Positions 53,750 to 64,000 of a DNA stretch of 64,000 nucleotides are shown here, in pieces. The position numbers and the translations under genes are program-made. Position 1 is the stretch's first letter, and every line of letters starts with the position of its first letter. Below the pieces are notes generated by a model. The model worked only from the letters and a program-made list of their open reading frames with translations, did not search any database and had not been told where the DNA came from. Source of the DNA: Melampsora larici-populina 98AG31 (lineage: Eukaryota; Basidiomycota; Pucciniomycetes; Pucciniales; Melampsoraceae); NCBI RefSeq assembly GCF_000204055.1, contig NW_006768794.1, positions 969,563 to 1,033,562 of the forward strand, given 5' to 3'.

Positions 53750-56231
53750 GAGTCGTAGAAGAAAGTTCTCCGATCTTTCACCCTACATCTTTTTTTTGGA
53801 ACAATCGGAAGGCACAACAACATAATTATATTGGGGAAGATTGAGGAGTGTGCGGGGCATGATTATCTTCATCACAAAACATAAAAGCATGTTTGCAGGT
53901 CTCAGGGTTATCACCGCTCAATATTCACCAAAGCAATCAAGCCAGAAAGGACCCTCATCTTGCATGGATTTTGTGTTCTTGAGGAGAATCCTGAATTGAG
54001 AGTACTCTGGAGTTAACCCCACTCAGAGTTACATTTTAGCCAATCCGTACATTTGCCTAATCTGGGTGAAGGTTTTGGCTTAAATATATTTACCTAATCC
54101 AGCTGGAAAACTTTTCTTTTTTTGTAGTGTATGTTCACCAAGAAACATGTGATGTTGTTTCTATTATCACCAGTAATTGATTGAAAGACAAAAGGCAAAT
54201 CGATGATTATGAAGATCAAAAATGAAAGTTGAACTTGAAAGGATCACAGTTGTTAGCAAAGATCAAAGTAAAGTTACAACAATTGAAGTACAAATCAGAG
54301 TAGAGTTGATAGTCTGAACGTTTGAAGTCGCTTGTGTGATAGAGAATGATTTGTTTGTAGTCGGCGAGATTTTAATCGGAAGTGGTCTTGAGTCTCAATG
54401 CGACAGAGCCCCGATTTTTGAGGCTTCCTCCAGGTAATAATGGATTATTAAAACTTGAAAGCTGGTCTAGAGCAGCTTTCAAAATGATCGAAAATAATAG
54501 ATTATTGACTATAAAATGGCTTTTGAAAAGAGGGGCAAAAGAGGGCAAAAGCGATAACAAACGACTTTTTTTGAAAAAGTGTAAAATGTATTATTTTCAA
54601 AAAATAATACATTTCTCCCGGTTTTTGTAAGCTATACCAAACGGGGCCTGATTCATCCACCGTACTGTTCAAATCACAGGCCTTTCCAACACTGTACCAG
54701 AGGTGGTTATTTGGTGCCCTTATCGGCAAGTGACCCCAATTCAAAGCAATTGTATCACACCATTTTTGATGAAGCAGGTCGCCGAGTCGCCACTTAGTAC
54801 CTCTCTGCCCTTGATGGACAACTTACATGTCATCAGACATTCATTTTGGACTAATTTTGGATCAAAGATCCATCTATAGATTGATTTACCCGATTGAATT
54901 GGATTTTTGGGAAGAGCTTTTCTAGAATCGACTCATCCATCTCCATGTACCACATGTCAAGCACAAATAGCTTAGAAGCTTTATCGGTAGACTATGTAGA
55001 TAGTCATCAGCCAGCTCGATTTCGATTCTAGACCTTATTCGCAAATGATCATACATATCATCCGCCGAGTTGAATATGGGCAACATAGAACAACATGCGT
55101 GAAGTGCTCAAACTCTTGAACCGTATGAATTTTGATCAAATCTCACTTTGTTACGCAGAGCTCAGTCTCAAAGTTTACTAAGGATCTTGGGTACGGTTTT
55201 TTTCAAAGCTCTCTGCATTTTTATTTTATACAACTTTGTTTACTAAACTCAACAAATCATTTTAGATGAATTGCGCCAAACATCAAAGTCATGCATAAGT
55301 GAATTTAAAACAAATCTTCACATTCAAACCTACACGCTTTAATCTCATTTCCTTGCCTTTTGCTATATTGGATCCGGTAATCTGCTACAAATCAATCAAA
55401 CTGCCCCTTTTGCAACGTTTTGAATCAAAGCAAACTATGCCTCAATCAAAACAAAGTTGGGTTGCTTTTACTCAGAAGAATCAATATCTATCCATTGTAA
55501 ATCACAGTGGCTTCTAAACTCAAACAACATCTGTCTGTGTCATTGCTGAGACTTTACCAACATGACTTGAACTGTCTTCAAGAATCAATCTTCTACCAAG
55601 ATGTAAATCTATAATCATTTCAGTGATATAACATCAGTGAAGGCTTGATAAAAGAATACAGCTGTACTTGGGCAGGACCAGATGAGAAGAAAATCATTAA
55701 TTGCCCTTGGAATTTATTATTGCATTATTCAGGATCAATGAAAATGGGATTGAATACGTAAACCATCAATTCATCAAATCACATTAAAATGAACCTAACC
55801 TACACTTGGTTGAGACTTATCTCATTTGCTATCATAGTGATTTTTCTCATCTTTGTCATTTCAATCATTGCTTCAATCTTTCTTGAAGACGGTGGACTTG
55901 ATTTTCAAATAGGCTATTTCTAATGTAATCATGTTCTAAAAATCTTAGGCGCTGTCATCAAACAATTGAATGATGGAGTAAGAATAATAAGTACTGCTCA
56001 ATTTCATCTAGCTAATCTGAAAATACAGTCAATCTCACAAATCTCAACAATAATTCCAAACAAAAGTGGAATTCTGTGGGCAAACCCTGGTCAAACTTTC
56101 TGAAAATGAGTGTAAATGAAGTTAAACCTGCAATTGATTCAAAAAGTTTCAAAATTTTAAATTAGAATTAAGCACTTATCAAGAACAAGGCTTGAATTGG
56201 TCATTAAATATGAAAACTTGTTCTGAAAAAA
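53750..56231. other. Intergenic, small hairpin, no gene recognised
   Basis: Only short frames occur. A perfect 14-bp hairpin lies at 54584-54614 (AAATGTATTATTTT, loop CAA). It is inside a stretch whose ends (CAGAGCCCCG near 54402 and CGGGGCCTG near 54642) could be a degraded inverted-repeat element. A hydrophobic frame at 55791-55923 (WLRLISFAIIVIFLIFVISI) is too short and isolated to call. Confidence 0.4.
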
Positions 56232-57590
56232 CTGATTCTATACATCCACTTTGGAATCAGTTTAGTGATCTTCTTTGTAATTTTTTTCCACTCTGTTGAG
56301 TTTTTTTCCTTTCTAAAGATATATTTTTCCAAAGGAAGAATGCATCACTGAATCTTATGAACCACTTGAACCATTTTGTAAGCTTGATCTTTTCTTTTTG
56401 TTCTTTGTGATGATATTGGATACTAATCTTAAGTTGACCTGATTTATTTATTTCTTTGGAAAACAGTTTATAATCCATATACGGAATGTTTCACCCTATA
56501 ATTTCCACATAGCGCATGTAAATCTGGAGGAGGAATTTTGGGGGATGAGATAAGTTTTTTTACAACCTGACATATATGTTTGGTTGACTGATTTAATCCA
56601 CATGGCTTTTGGTCTAGATGGGATTAGGAAAAACAATTCAAATGGTGTCATTGATTTGTGCAGCTAGACCTGTCAACTGTGAGAAGTCCTGCAGATCAGA
56701 ACCTCCGTCATATTGACAGGTATCCATAACAAATTCCTTACTACATATATTATATATAAATAAAATACATAAGAAGAATATATATTTGAATTTAACTGTA
56801 CACATCTCTCACTTGACTATCAAGCGTGTAATAACAATGAATTTACATTGTGATCAATCAAGAACAAGATTGTAGAAATTAACTGAAAACATAGTTACCA
56901 TCTCATCCCAACTAGCCGAAAGGATGAGGACTAAGAAGCCCTGAAATGGTCCAGATGAATTGAAGCGACAAACAACTAGCCCTTATCAAAACACTTAAAA
57001 TTCAAGAAACTCAATTTTATTGCTTTCTTTTTTGAATTGTAGTTAAATGACATTGAATCATTTCCAATGAAGCACATACCATTAATAATTGAAATGCAGT
57101 AACTACTCAAGTGTGCTGTGAATTAAAGTTGCTAGATGTTGGTGGCTGACAGGTACACCAATTGTGAATCAACTAGATGACTTGTCTTCTCCGGTAAGTT
57201 TTGTTAAAGTATGTTTTAGTCTCCTACCTAGATAGAAAGATATTTCATTGCTGAATTGCATGTTTGGGAAGGATCATTTAGTTGGAACCTTGGGGTGATT
57301 TTTTTCCAATTGTTTGTGATGATACCCTTTAGTAAAGGTGACCAAAAGGTATATCAGCCTTATTTGTATTTGTGTCTTCACAGCAGTGTGTTAAACTTGT
57401 GAGTAAACATTAACTGAAACCCTCCATGATGTTTGTTTCATGACAATTGGCGGTAGAAGTAGTCCAAGTGATAATGAAGAGTACAGTACCAAGCAGGGAA
57501 AAATCGATGAAAGACAAAGAAAGTGAATTGAAGATCGGAGGTTTACCACCCAAAACAATTAGAATCAAATCATTAAAGATGAATGAAAAA
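56232..57590 (+). pseudogene. SNF2/RAD5-RAD16-type helicase fragment, decayed
   Basis: Recognisable pieces in order are FYNPYTECF (near 56466) and the ATP-binding motif MGLGKTIQMVSLICA (56618 on), preceded by a mutated donor (GAG|ATAAGT) and an intact TAG acceptor. Motif III follows as LTGTPIVNQLDDLSS (57146 on), with EPWGDFFPI-like sequence after it. A late block reads EKSMKDKESELKIGGLPPKT then IRIKSLKMNE (57498-57590). These match the SNF2 subfamily of HLTF, RAD5 and RAD16. The region between motifs I and III is largely lost and stops interrupt the frames. Because a Helitron 3' end follows at 58212 in the same orientation, the fragment may have been captured by that Helitron; this is inference. 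Confidence 0.72.
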
Positions 57591-58185
57591 TAATATAATC
57601 AGGAATGCAGAAAGCTATGATATCTTGAATCATAGACAAGGGGAGACAACCAATTTTGAACAAAAAACACTGTCACTTCTGAAAGTGTACTATTCATCAA
57701 GGGATTGAATTGACATATTGATCCATCTACAAACCTTCTAGAATGTATCTTCACTGATTGGTATCTTTTTACTGTGTTTTTTTGGAAACTTAAAAGAGTT
57801 AGTGAATGAACTGATCACAGTGGTTATTGGACAGGTACATTCCATACCTTTTACAATCTTCAGAGAAGTCTATTGTGGTGCAATCACAATGCCACAATCA
57901 GAAATATACTCAAGCCACAAGGATAACAAGAAATCATTGTGATTTTTAGCTAAGATGAACCATATTAACCCTGATCTGGATTGCTTCTTCTGAAAGGTCA
58001 ACAAGTGCATTCAACTTTAATGATCATGTGCTCATTCCATATCTCAAAAATTTGTTATTCTCAAAGTACATGAAATCAGCAACTTATATCCTTCCCTTAA
58101 AATTAAAAGCCAACATTGCTCAGATTCAACAATTTCCATACCATTTAAGACAATTGATATCCCCAGTAAGCTCATAACATAGAAT
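57591..58185. other. Between helicase fragment and Helitron end, nothing recognised
   Basis: AT-rich, no supported frame; probably Helitron interior. Confidence 0.35.
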
Positions 58186-58212
58186 GGCGGCGCCCGCCGC
58201 CCAATTGGCTAG
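58186..58212 (+). mobile_element. Helitron 3' terminus (hairpin + CTAG)
   Basis: Stem GGCGGC (58186-58191), loop GCCC, GCCGCC (58196-58201), 7-nt spacer CAATTGG, CTAG (58209-58212), then T. It belongs to the same family as the end at 7731 (shared CCCAATTG). The element extends leftward and probably includes the SNF2 fragment. The 5' TC end was not found. Confidence 0.82.
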
Positions 58213-58739
58213 TGTCCATTAATGGACTGCAGCGTAAACTACAAAAATGGACCAAAGCAGACCAAACGTTGAATGTTAAACAACCGATTTGGACCCGTTG
58301 AACCTTTCCTTCCTTCTATCCACCTCATATTCCTTATTGCGATCAATCCTTGATCATACGCAAAGCTCAGTCTTTGCACGATCACCATAACTCGATTCAA
58401 ATCAGCGGCCAACCACCTTCACCACTGAAGGCAAGCTCCCTTTCATCTCGTTGTGGATATATTGATCACAATGAATTGCCCGTCTGTTATAATTGTAGAG
58501 CGTTGAAGGTGAACACGATGGAACACCATGTGAATCAACACATACTTACTGACCAGTGGAAGAGGTTGTGCTCCAAAATAGTATGTGCTTTTTTTTGTAT
58601 ATAACCGCCCAGCAGTCGCTTCAATCTCAAAAATTTATCTGCTTGTTATACATTTCTCTCTTAATACCCTTGTTTATTGTTCATATTGATCCGTTACTTC
58701 ATTAATATTTAGTTTGCATCTCCCAGTGGTCGGCCTATC
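58213..58739. other. Promoter side of the next pseudogene
   Basis: No separate gene is supported. An 84-codon frame at 58350-58604 has an HNELPVCYNCRALK stretch, but no splice link to the next exon was established. Confidence 0.3.
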
Positions 58740-60334
58740 ATGTCATCACAGCCTTCAAGAACTTATCAGCAGTCAATGTCTAGTAGTTCTAATCCAATCT
58801 CGCATCCTCATCCAGAAAGCCCATCTTTCTATTGGCAATCCGGAACTGCGCATCCTTCCAACTACAACTACAACGGTTCACATCCATTTGGTGTTGATCG
58901 CAATCATCGCTCTTTGATAGAGCCAAACCCTGGAGACAATGGTAAGATGTTATTGATTTATTTTTTGGTTGAATTTGTTCCAAATATGCTGATAATTGAT
59001 AATGACTGTATCATGTATTAATTTAGGTCATATCATAGGGAACGGTTTGCCTTTGCGTATTGATCAATGTGCCTTGCATCGCAATGCTTCTAACAGCAAC
59101 CAAATCGAACAACTTCCATCTCCTAACGCCTCCCAATCTTACCAATTCCTTCATCAACAATCACCCGGTGAGTCATGTTTCCTTTGGTTACATTTGTGAC
59201 CCATAGCTAACTGTTTTACTTGGTTTCAGTCGCACCTTGTAATGATGACCCACCAAGATTCTTTTCTCAACCGATAAATGGTAAGCTTTCCTTTAACTAC
59301 ATAATATATTGATCTGGTACCTCAGCTGACGTAGCTTGTCTCCAGTAGACCACCAAATTGGTGGTATTACTGTGAGCACTTCTGGCCAACATCACATTGC
59401 CTCCCCAATTTTGCCTGTTGTGGCTACCTCTCCCGGCCCAGCCCCAAAAAACCGTCGCAAGCGCAAATTGACGGCGTCCGCCTCCAAATCTGGCGAGTCC
59501 TCTGGTCGTGGTTTGAAATACTCCGCCGCCAAAGATCTCCAGTTATGCTAGTCCTGGCTCAATGTGTCTCAGGATCCGCTGGTTGGCAATGGTCAGAGCT
59601 CTAATGCAATGTGGACTCAGATTACGAATGATTTCCAGACTAACATGGCCAGAATCCATGAGGAAAACAGGAAGAAGGATAAGAACTATACCAACGAGCT
59701 AATTATCCGCTCCCTTGACTCTCTGTCTGGACGCTGGGGTCCTATGAACAAGGCTATCAACTTTTATGCGGCCTGTCTTTCAAAGGCAAAATCCCTAAAT
59801 GGCAGCGGTAAATCAGCTCAAGATCTGATGGCCGATGGGAACGAGATGTACTATCAGAAAGAACAAACACACTTCAAGGATTCACACTGCCATGCCTTCT
59901 TGTCCACTGCTCCAAAGTGGATGGATTACAATACCAACCAACTTCCCACTGCGAAAAAACCGCCTCCTTCCGTCATTTCTATCTGTTCCACTCCTTCTAC
60001 TCTAACCGACTTGGACTCCGACATCGAGATCATTTCTTCAGAAACTCATGAGCAACCAATGGGTAACAAAAAGGCAAAAACTGGTCAAAATATGGAATCT
60101 TACATATTGCAAGTCGCCAACAACACCCGGTCTATTGCTGAATCGAGTGCCTCAATGGCAGTGGACTCTTGAAGGCAATGCCAGGTGGTCGACTTTCTTA
60201 CTGACAATGTAGTACTCAAGACTGATACCTCCTTGCTTCATGGAGATATCAAGGCATTCTATGAGATGAAGCAGGCGAAAATAGCGAGAAAGCAGATGGT
60301 TAAGATGGAAAAGGAAAACAGTGATGGTGAATAG
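58740..60334 (+). pseudogene. Myb/NAM-associated-like protein gene with two in-frame stops
   Basis: Exons 58740-58941, 59027-59167, 59230-59280 and 59346-60334 join in phase 1 at each GT-AG intron (85, 62, 65 nt). The frame is 461 codons to TAG 60332-60334, broken only by TAG at 59549-59551 and TGA at 60170-60172. The N-terminal part is Ser/Pro/Asn-rich. A basic stretch KNRRKRKLTAS precedes a domain with SWLNVSQDPLVGNGQSSNAM, then LSGRWGPMNKAINFYAACLS and SHCHAFLSTAPKWMDY. I recall this layout from the NAM-associated/SANT-like proteins that are abundant in rusts and related to Harbinger-type Myb partners. The C-terminus (DFLTDNVVLKTDTSLL, then MKQAKIARKQMVKMEKE) is helical. Both stops fit C to T changes (CAG to TAG, CGA to TGA). 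Readthrough is unlikely but not excluded. Confidence 0.75.
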
Positions 60335-60786
60335 GATCCTGTAGAAGTATCAATTATGTCTTTTTTTTGGTTCAACTGATTATTTCAAGTTGTGAGGTGT
60401 CTTCCTTTGAATATAACTATACATGTTTATCATCTCCCAATGTTTTATGTATCATATTTTTATGTGTCACTCTTTACAAACCTAGTCTCTTTTCTTTCTG
60501 CTTGTTTATTTCTCATTGCCAAAAAAAAATATTTTCTGCGTAAATATTAATTTACCTTTCTATGTGAATTTTAACGTATATAAAATTGTTTTGACTTAAC
60601 TCGGAAGTGCCTTCATTACGATTTGATGAATCGGAGTCAAAGTTGACTCTTTTGGTCATTAGGGGTCCTGTGTTGTCATGACTGTGCTTGCGCTGGTCTG
60701 TCTATTGGTTCTGCGCGGTCGCGCTTGTGATCTTTAGATCATGGTTTCCCCCAATTTTTTGGGATAAATAACGACTATCCCCTTGC
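60335..60786. other. Intergenic, nothing recognised
   Basis: 3' flank of the pseudogene up to the MITE target duplication at 60787-60789. Confidence 0.4.
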
Positions 60787-60789
60787 TTA

Positions 60790-61605
60790 CACTACACCAA
60801 ATGTAATCTTTACCCGGCGGTAAAGAAAACTACTGACATAGGAAAGTCCTGAGGCAACAGGAAGAGAGCTAAAAATCTGAAAAAATATGCACCTTGTTCC
60901 TAGATGTTGGGGCGTCATGATGAGTATTTTTTTGTATTTTACACGCAGATATTGGTTTATGTACTAACAATAAACGCTGAAAATCATCAAAAACTCACAT
61001 GTAACAATACCTGAAATTTGGGTCATGAGTATGAAGACAATATTTTGTGGTCTAAAAACTTCAATAACTTTTGCAATTCTGCTCCAAATAACTCGATTTT
61101 TGGTTCATTCAAAAGCTGAACTATTCTCCTTCACACTTCATAATGTTAGTAAGGTGCTATCTAGTCATTTAAACACTCTACATATGTTCAAACAGTTCTG
61201 CATGAAGTGCTCTGTAGGATCTTTTTTAGACCAGCTACAGATGTGATGTCTCAATGAAAAATGTAGAGGAAAGGCTCACCTTTTTAATGCACTTCAAATC
61301 GAGTGATTTAATTCAGAACTGAAAAAGTTATTGATGTTTGAAGATTCCAAAATCCTGTCTTCAAAGTCAAGGGCCAAATTTCAGGTATTGTTACAGGTGG
61401 GTTTTTGATGATTCTCAGCCTTTATTGTTAGTACATTAACCAATATCTGTGTGTAAAATACAAAAAAATACTCGTCATGACGCCACAACATCTAGGAACA
61501 AGGTGCATATTTTTTCAGATTTTTAGCTCTCTTCCTGTTGCCTCAGGACTTTTCTATGTCAGTAGTTTTCTTTACCGCCCGGTAAAGATGACATTTTGTG
61601 TAGTG
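60790..61605. mobile_element. Foldback MITE, PIF/Harbinger-like (TTA duplication)
   Basis: An 816-bp element flanked by TTA on both sides (60787-60789 and 61606-61608). The ends begin CACTACACCAAATGTAATC and, on the reverse strand, CACTACACAAAATGTCATC. About 230 bp of each arm is nearly identical in inverted orientation (60790-61020 against 61375-61605), and the centre is a more diverged inverted copy. The 3-bp TTA duplication is typical of PIF/Harbinger. It encodes nothing. Confidence 0.9.
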
Positions 61606-61881
61606 TTACAATCCTCATACATAGTTGGTCAGTGTATCTCTTTACGATGTGTCTAATCATCCTCTTATTGTGTTCATATACCTTGTTGTATAAATATTTT
61701 TAACGCTTTACGATCACACCGTCCAATAACCTCAAGGATTTAATCAATGGCATCATTGACCGTTTCTCCTGCTCTTAATGTATCAAATTGTTGAATTACT
61801 CGATCACCTGAAGTCAAGTCTTTGTTATTTTGTCAACTCAATACAAACTTTACATTGACCATGTGGTTTTATTGAGAACAG

Positions 61882-62533
61882 TTTCTTGGTTTGCCTCACC
61901 AGGAGGCTCTCGATTCAGACCGTACATTCCGGCAAGGGCCTTTCTTGAAGAGCGTGGACCAAGGAACGATGCGGTCGGCTTGCCACCTAGACGCGAAGTC
62001 CACTTAGACCCACGTCTGCGTTCAAAGACCAATGTCCAAGGTGAGGTTGTTCATTAATCTATAAGTTGAAGCTTTGGAAGTCACTATTAACCATGGTACG
62101 AACAGAAGGTGGCTTAATTACCCCACCTTGTGAAGTAGTCGACCTGACTGTTACACCTTGAACCCAGCGTGCGAATCGACAAAATGACAACAACAACAAC
62201 CGCACACCACCTGTGGTTATTGACCTTACCATCAGTCCCAGAGCCCAGCGTGAGGTGGAAAGGCTTCAAGAATATCATCGCAACCAAGATGACAAGCTGG
62301 CCATGCGTCAAATAATCAAGATTATCCAAGACAAACGCCGAGAAGAGTTTTGCCTACTCCGCGAAGCCCTCGGCCAGGTCTATAGTTACACTGGCCGCTA
62401 CTTGCAGCTTCCAGGTGAAAAGGAAGTTGCAGCCCAGTTGTTACGCCCTGGAAACTTAGGTTCTGAGTTTGTAAATGATTTTGATAATGATGCCAAATGG
62501 CATTGGCTTCAGCTTCGAGTTAACGCCCTGTAG
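61882..62533 (+). pseudogene. Gene fragment with two VxDLT (SIM-like) motifs
   Basis: The exon ending at 62040 (SWFASPGGSRFRPYIPARAF, ERGPRNDAVGLPPRREVHLD) joins in phase through a 65-nt GTGAGG...CAG intron to 62106-62533. The second exon holds two similar units, EVVDLTVTP and PVVIDLTISPRAQRE; VIDLT-type strings fit the SUMO-interacting motif consensus. A helical region follows (DDKLAMRQIIKIIQDKRREE, LREALGQVYSYTGRYLQLPG) and a stop at 62533. An in-frame TGA at 62159-62161 replaces the Arg codon position seen in the second unit (CGA to TGA type). The upstream exons were not found. Not recognised as a known family. Confidence 0.45.
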
Positions 62534-62857
62534 TTATTATAGGTATTGAAGAGTTGTGATGTACTCATTTTGATTGATTATCTTATGCTTTACCATCTTC
62601 TTGTAAATGATTGTGATACGACCTTTTTTTCATGTTTTTCAATGTCAAATGTGAATAGTCTCAGCTGCTGTGTGCTTCATGGTTGCATTGCCGCACTTAA
62701 TAATACAAATGAACCAAAAGTTGAGACCGTAACATGTATATGATTACAAAAGTAAGCAGACAACAAAAAAGATAAAAAAGGAAGTGAGAACAGTAACAGA
62801 AATAACGAGCGGAAACCAGTATGAATTACAAAAAGTAAGTTGTAAAATAGGATAAGA
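62534..62857. other. Intergenic, nothing recognised
   Basis: 3' flank of the pseudogene up to a Helitron insertion site. Confidence 0.4.
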
Positions 62858-62884
62858 CTAGTCAGATTGGGCGGCGGGCGCCGC
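62858..62884 (-). mobile_element. Helitron 3' terminus (hairpin + CTAG)
   Basis: On the minus strand: GCGGC, loop GCCC, GCCGC (62884-62871), 9-nt spacer starting CCAATC, CTAG (62861-62858), then T (complement of A at 62857). The element extends rightward, so the end of the window is probably inside it. Confidence 0.8.
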
Positions 62885-64000
62885 AGTCATAATGTTAAGA
62901 TGGGCTCCACTGAACTCAATCCGCCTATGCTTGTTGAAAGATCACTCAAGCAGGAATGATTTGTTAGCAGTTGTTTGGATGTAAATCCAGAAGAATGTAT
63001 TTCATAACCTACTGGAGATCACTTCATCTATTATGAGTACTAAAAATAGATCAGAGAAATATGAGGGAGGCCTGTTAAGTTTTCACTACTGGCAGCAAGC
63101 AACACGGAAGGAATGGGGCAGGGCAAGGTATGGAAGCCATGCTGTGTGTGTGGTCTAATTGTGCTGAAATCCAGGATTGAGAGAAATCATGGTGATTTGG
63201 AGCCGAGTTGATGTCACATACCCTTGAAGCAGGGTAAAAATATCCTTGCCCTAAGCCTAATCCCCCAAGCCTAATCCCTAACCCCTCACTACCTAACCAC
63301 CTAATGGTTTCAATTCCAGAGCACATCAGGTATCATTGTGTCTCATTGGCAGATACTCATTTTGGGTTGTCTGTGAATATATGGTTCTTTTTGAACTTGA
63401 AAGATGTGCATCATTCTCACTTTTGTAGAATACTTTTGTCAACATTGACAGATATATCTCAACCAAATGATTTTCAATCACCATCATCATTGGTATGGTG
63501 CACTGCAAGTACTACACCTCAGCATGAGCCCTGTTACCTGCAGGCTTGAGGATCTCTGCCTTCTGTACCGCTGGTACGGTGACTTGGGCTAAGGATCCCG
63601 GGTTTTTATTGGGGAACCAAGCTACCTCAATCTTTGCAGAAATGTATGCTATTGAGGGCAGATACCAAGAATTTAAAGGTTGGAAAGACCTAATAACAGT
63701 TCTTAGATAGCCAAAAGAAGGTAAATATGTTGAGACACTTGCATAAGAAAAGAGAAGATGGCCAGAACTCGCTCATGAAAAGAATGTACAAAAGTGTTCT
63801 GCTTCATCAGGCACTACCGGCTAACACTTGATGGGGAACCAACGGGGAGCTGATAATTTGGTACGCCCCCAATTTTTGGTGGCGGGGACGGTCTGAAGCT
63901 TACTGTTACCATTGCCTTATTCATTCCACTCTTTGAATAATTGTCATCAACCAGCTAAGGCTCATTTTGAGCCATGAATTTGTGGTATTGAACTATGGTG
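62885..64000. other. Probable Helitron interior; telomere-like patch
   Basis: No gene is supported. At about 63240-63305 there is a degenerate run of CCTAA and CCCTAA-like words (GCCTAATCCCCC, AATCCCTAACCCC) resembling interstitial telomere repeat. It could also be chance low complexity. Confidence 0.35.

Noticed and set aside
54401..54650. hAT-like MITE with CAGAGCCCCG and CAGGCCCCG ends
   Set aside because: The ends are short and imperfect and no 8-bp target duplication could be found; only the internal hairpin is certain.
55791..55923. Short hydrophobic frame WLRLISFAIIVIFLIFVISI as a membrane protein gene
   Set aside because: Only about 44 codons, isolated, in AT-rich DNA where hydrophobic frames arise by chance.

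Overview
The window looks like nuclear DNA of a rust fungus (Pucciniales, Puccinia-like). The reasons are short GT-AG introns (mostly 58-80 nt) that keep reading phase, AT-rich intergenic DNA, protein families I recall as multi-copy in rusts, and a dense mix of Helitron, Ty3, KDZ and small inverted-repeat elements. No tRNA, rRNA, CRISPR or bacterial operon is visible. Two runs of N (29112-29281 and 47625-47805) are assembly gaps. All family names rest on motif recognition by eye; no database was searched.

Layout. 1-3083 (minus): broken Helitron Rep-helicase gene. 4879-6139 (minus): five-exon gene, possibly an OB-fold partner of that Helitron. 7.7-24.4 kb: mostly decayed DNA with two Helitron 3' ends, a TA-flanked MITE split by a solo LTR, a half MITE, a foldback array and fragments of cellular genes, including UBR1-like pieces. 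24972-26554: a three-exon rust-type gene cut by an LTR. 26555-41637: two related Ty3 elements side by side. The left one (A) is partial. The right one (B, 30406-41637) has two 1619-bp LTRs and one uninterrupted 2148-codon gag-pol on the minus strand. 42346-42802: MITE. 42929-46396: a KDZ transposase gene whose eight exons all join in phase. 46.9-47.6 kb: ~180-bp tandem repeats running into the second gap. 48.0-53.6 kb: three host-like genes of unknown function, with a tandem palindrome array at 49.0 kb. 56-64 kb: decayed SNF2 helicase fragment ending at a Helitron terminus, a Myb/NAM-like pseudogene, a foldback Harbinger-like MITE, a pseudogene with repeated VVIDLT-type motifs, and a fourth Helitron terminus.

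The most interesting item is in the Ty3 family. Between the 3' end of pol and the 3' LTR, on the opposite strand, lies a two-exon gene whose first exon is a perfect Zn(II)2Cys6 cysteine pattern. Both elements carry it. The two copies differ mainly by synonymous changes, which suggests a selected accessory protein encoded antisense to the retroelement. The LTRs of this family also hold a pair of small hairpins, each followed by ATTCC(C/T), with compensatory base changes between subfamilies. A second solid result is four Helitron 3' termini sharing a hairpin with compensatory changes.

Many nonsense codons in the decayed genes look like CGA to TGA or CAA/CAG to TAA/TAG changes, which suggests cytosine-deamination-type decay of repeats.
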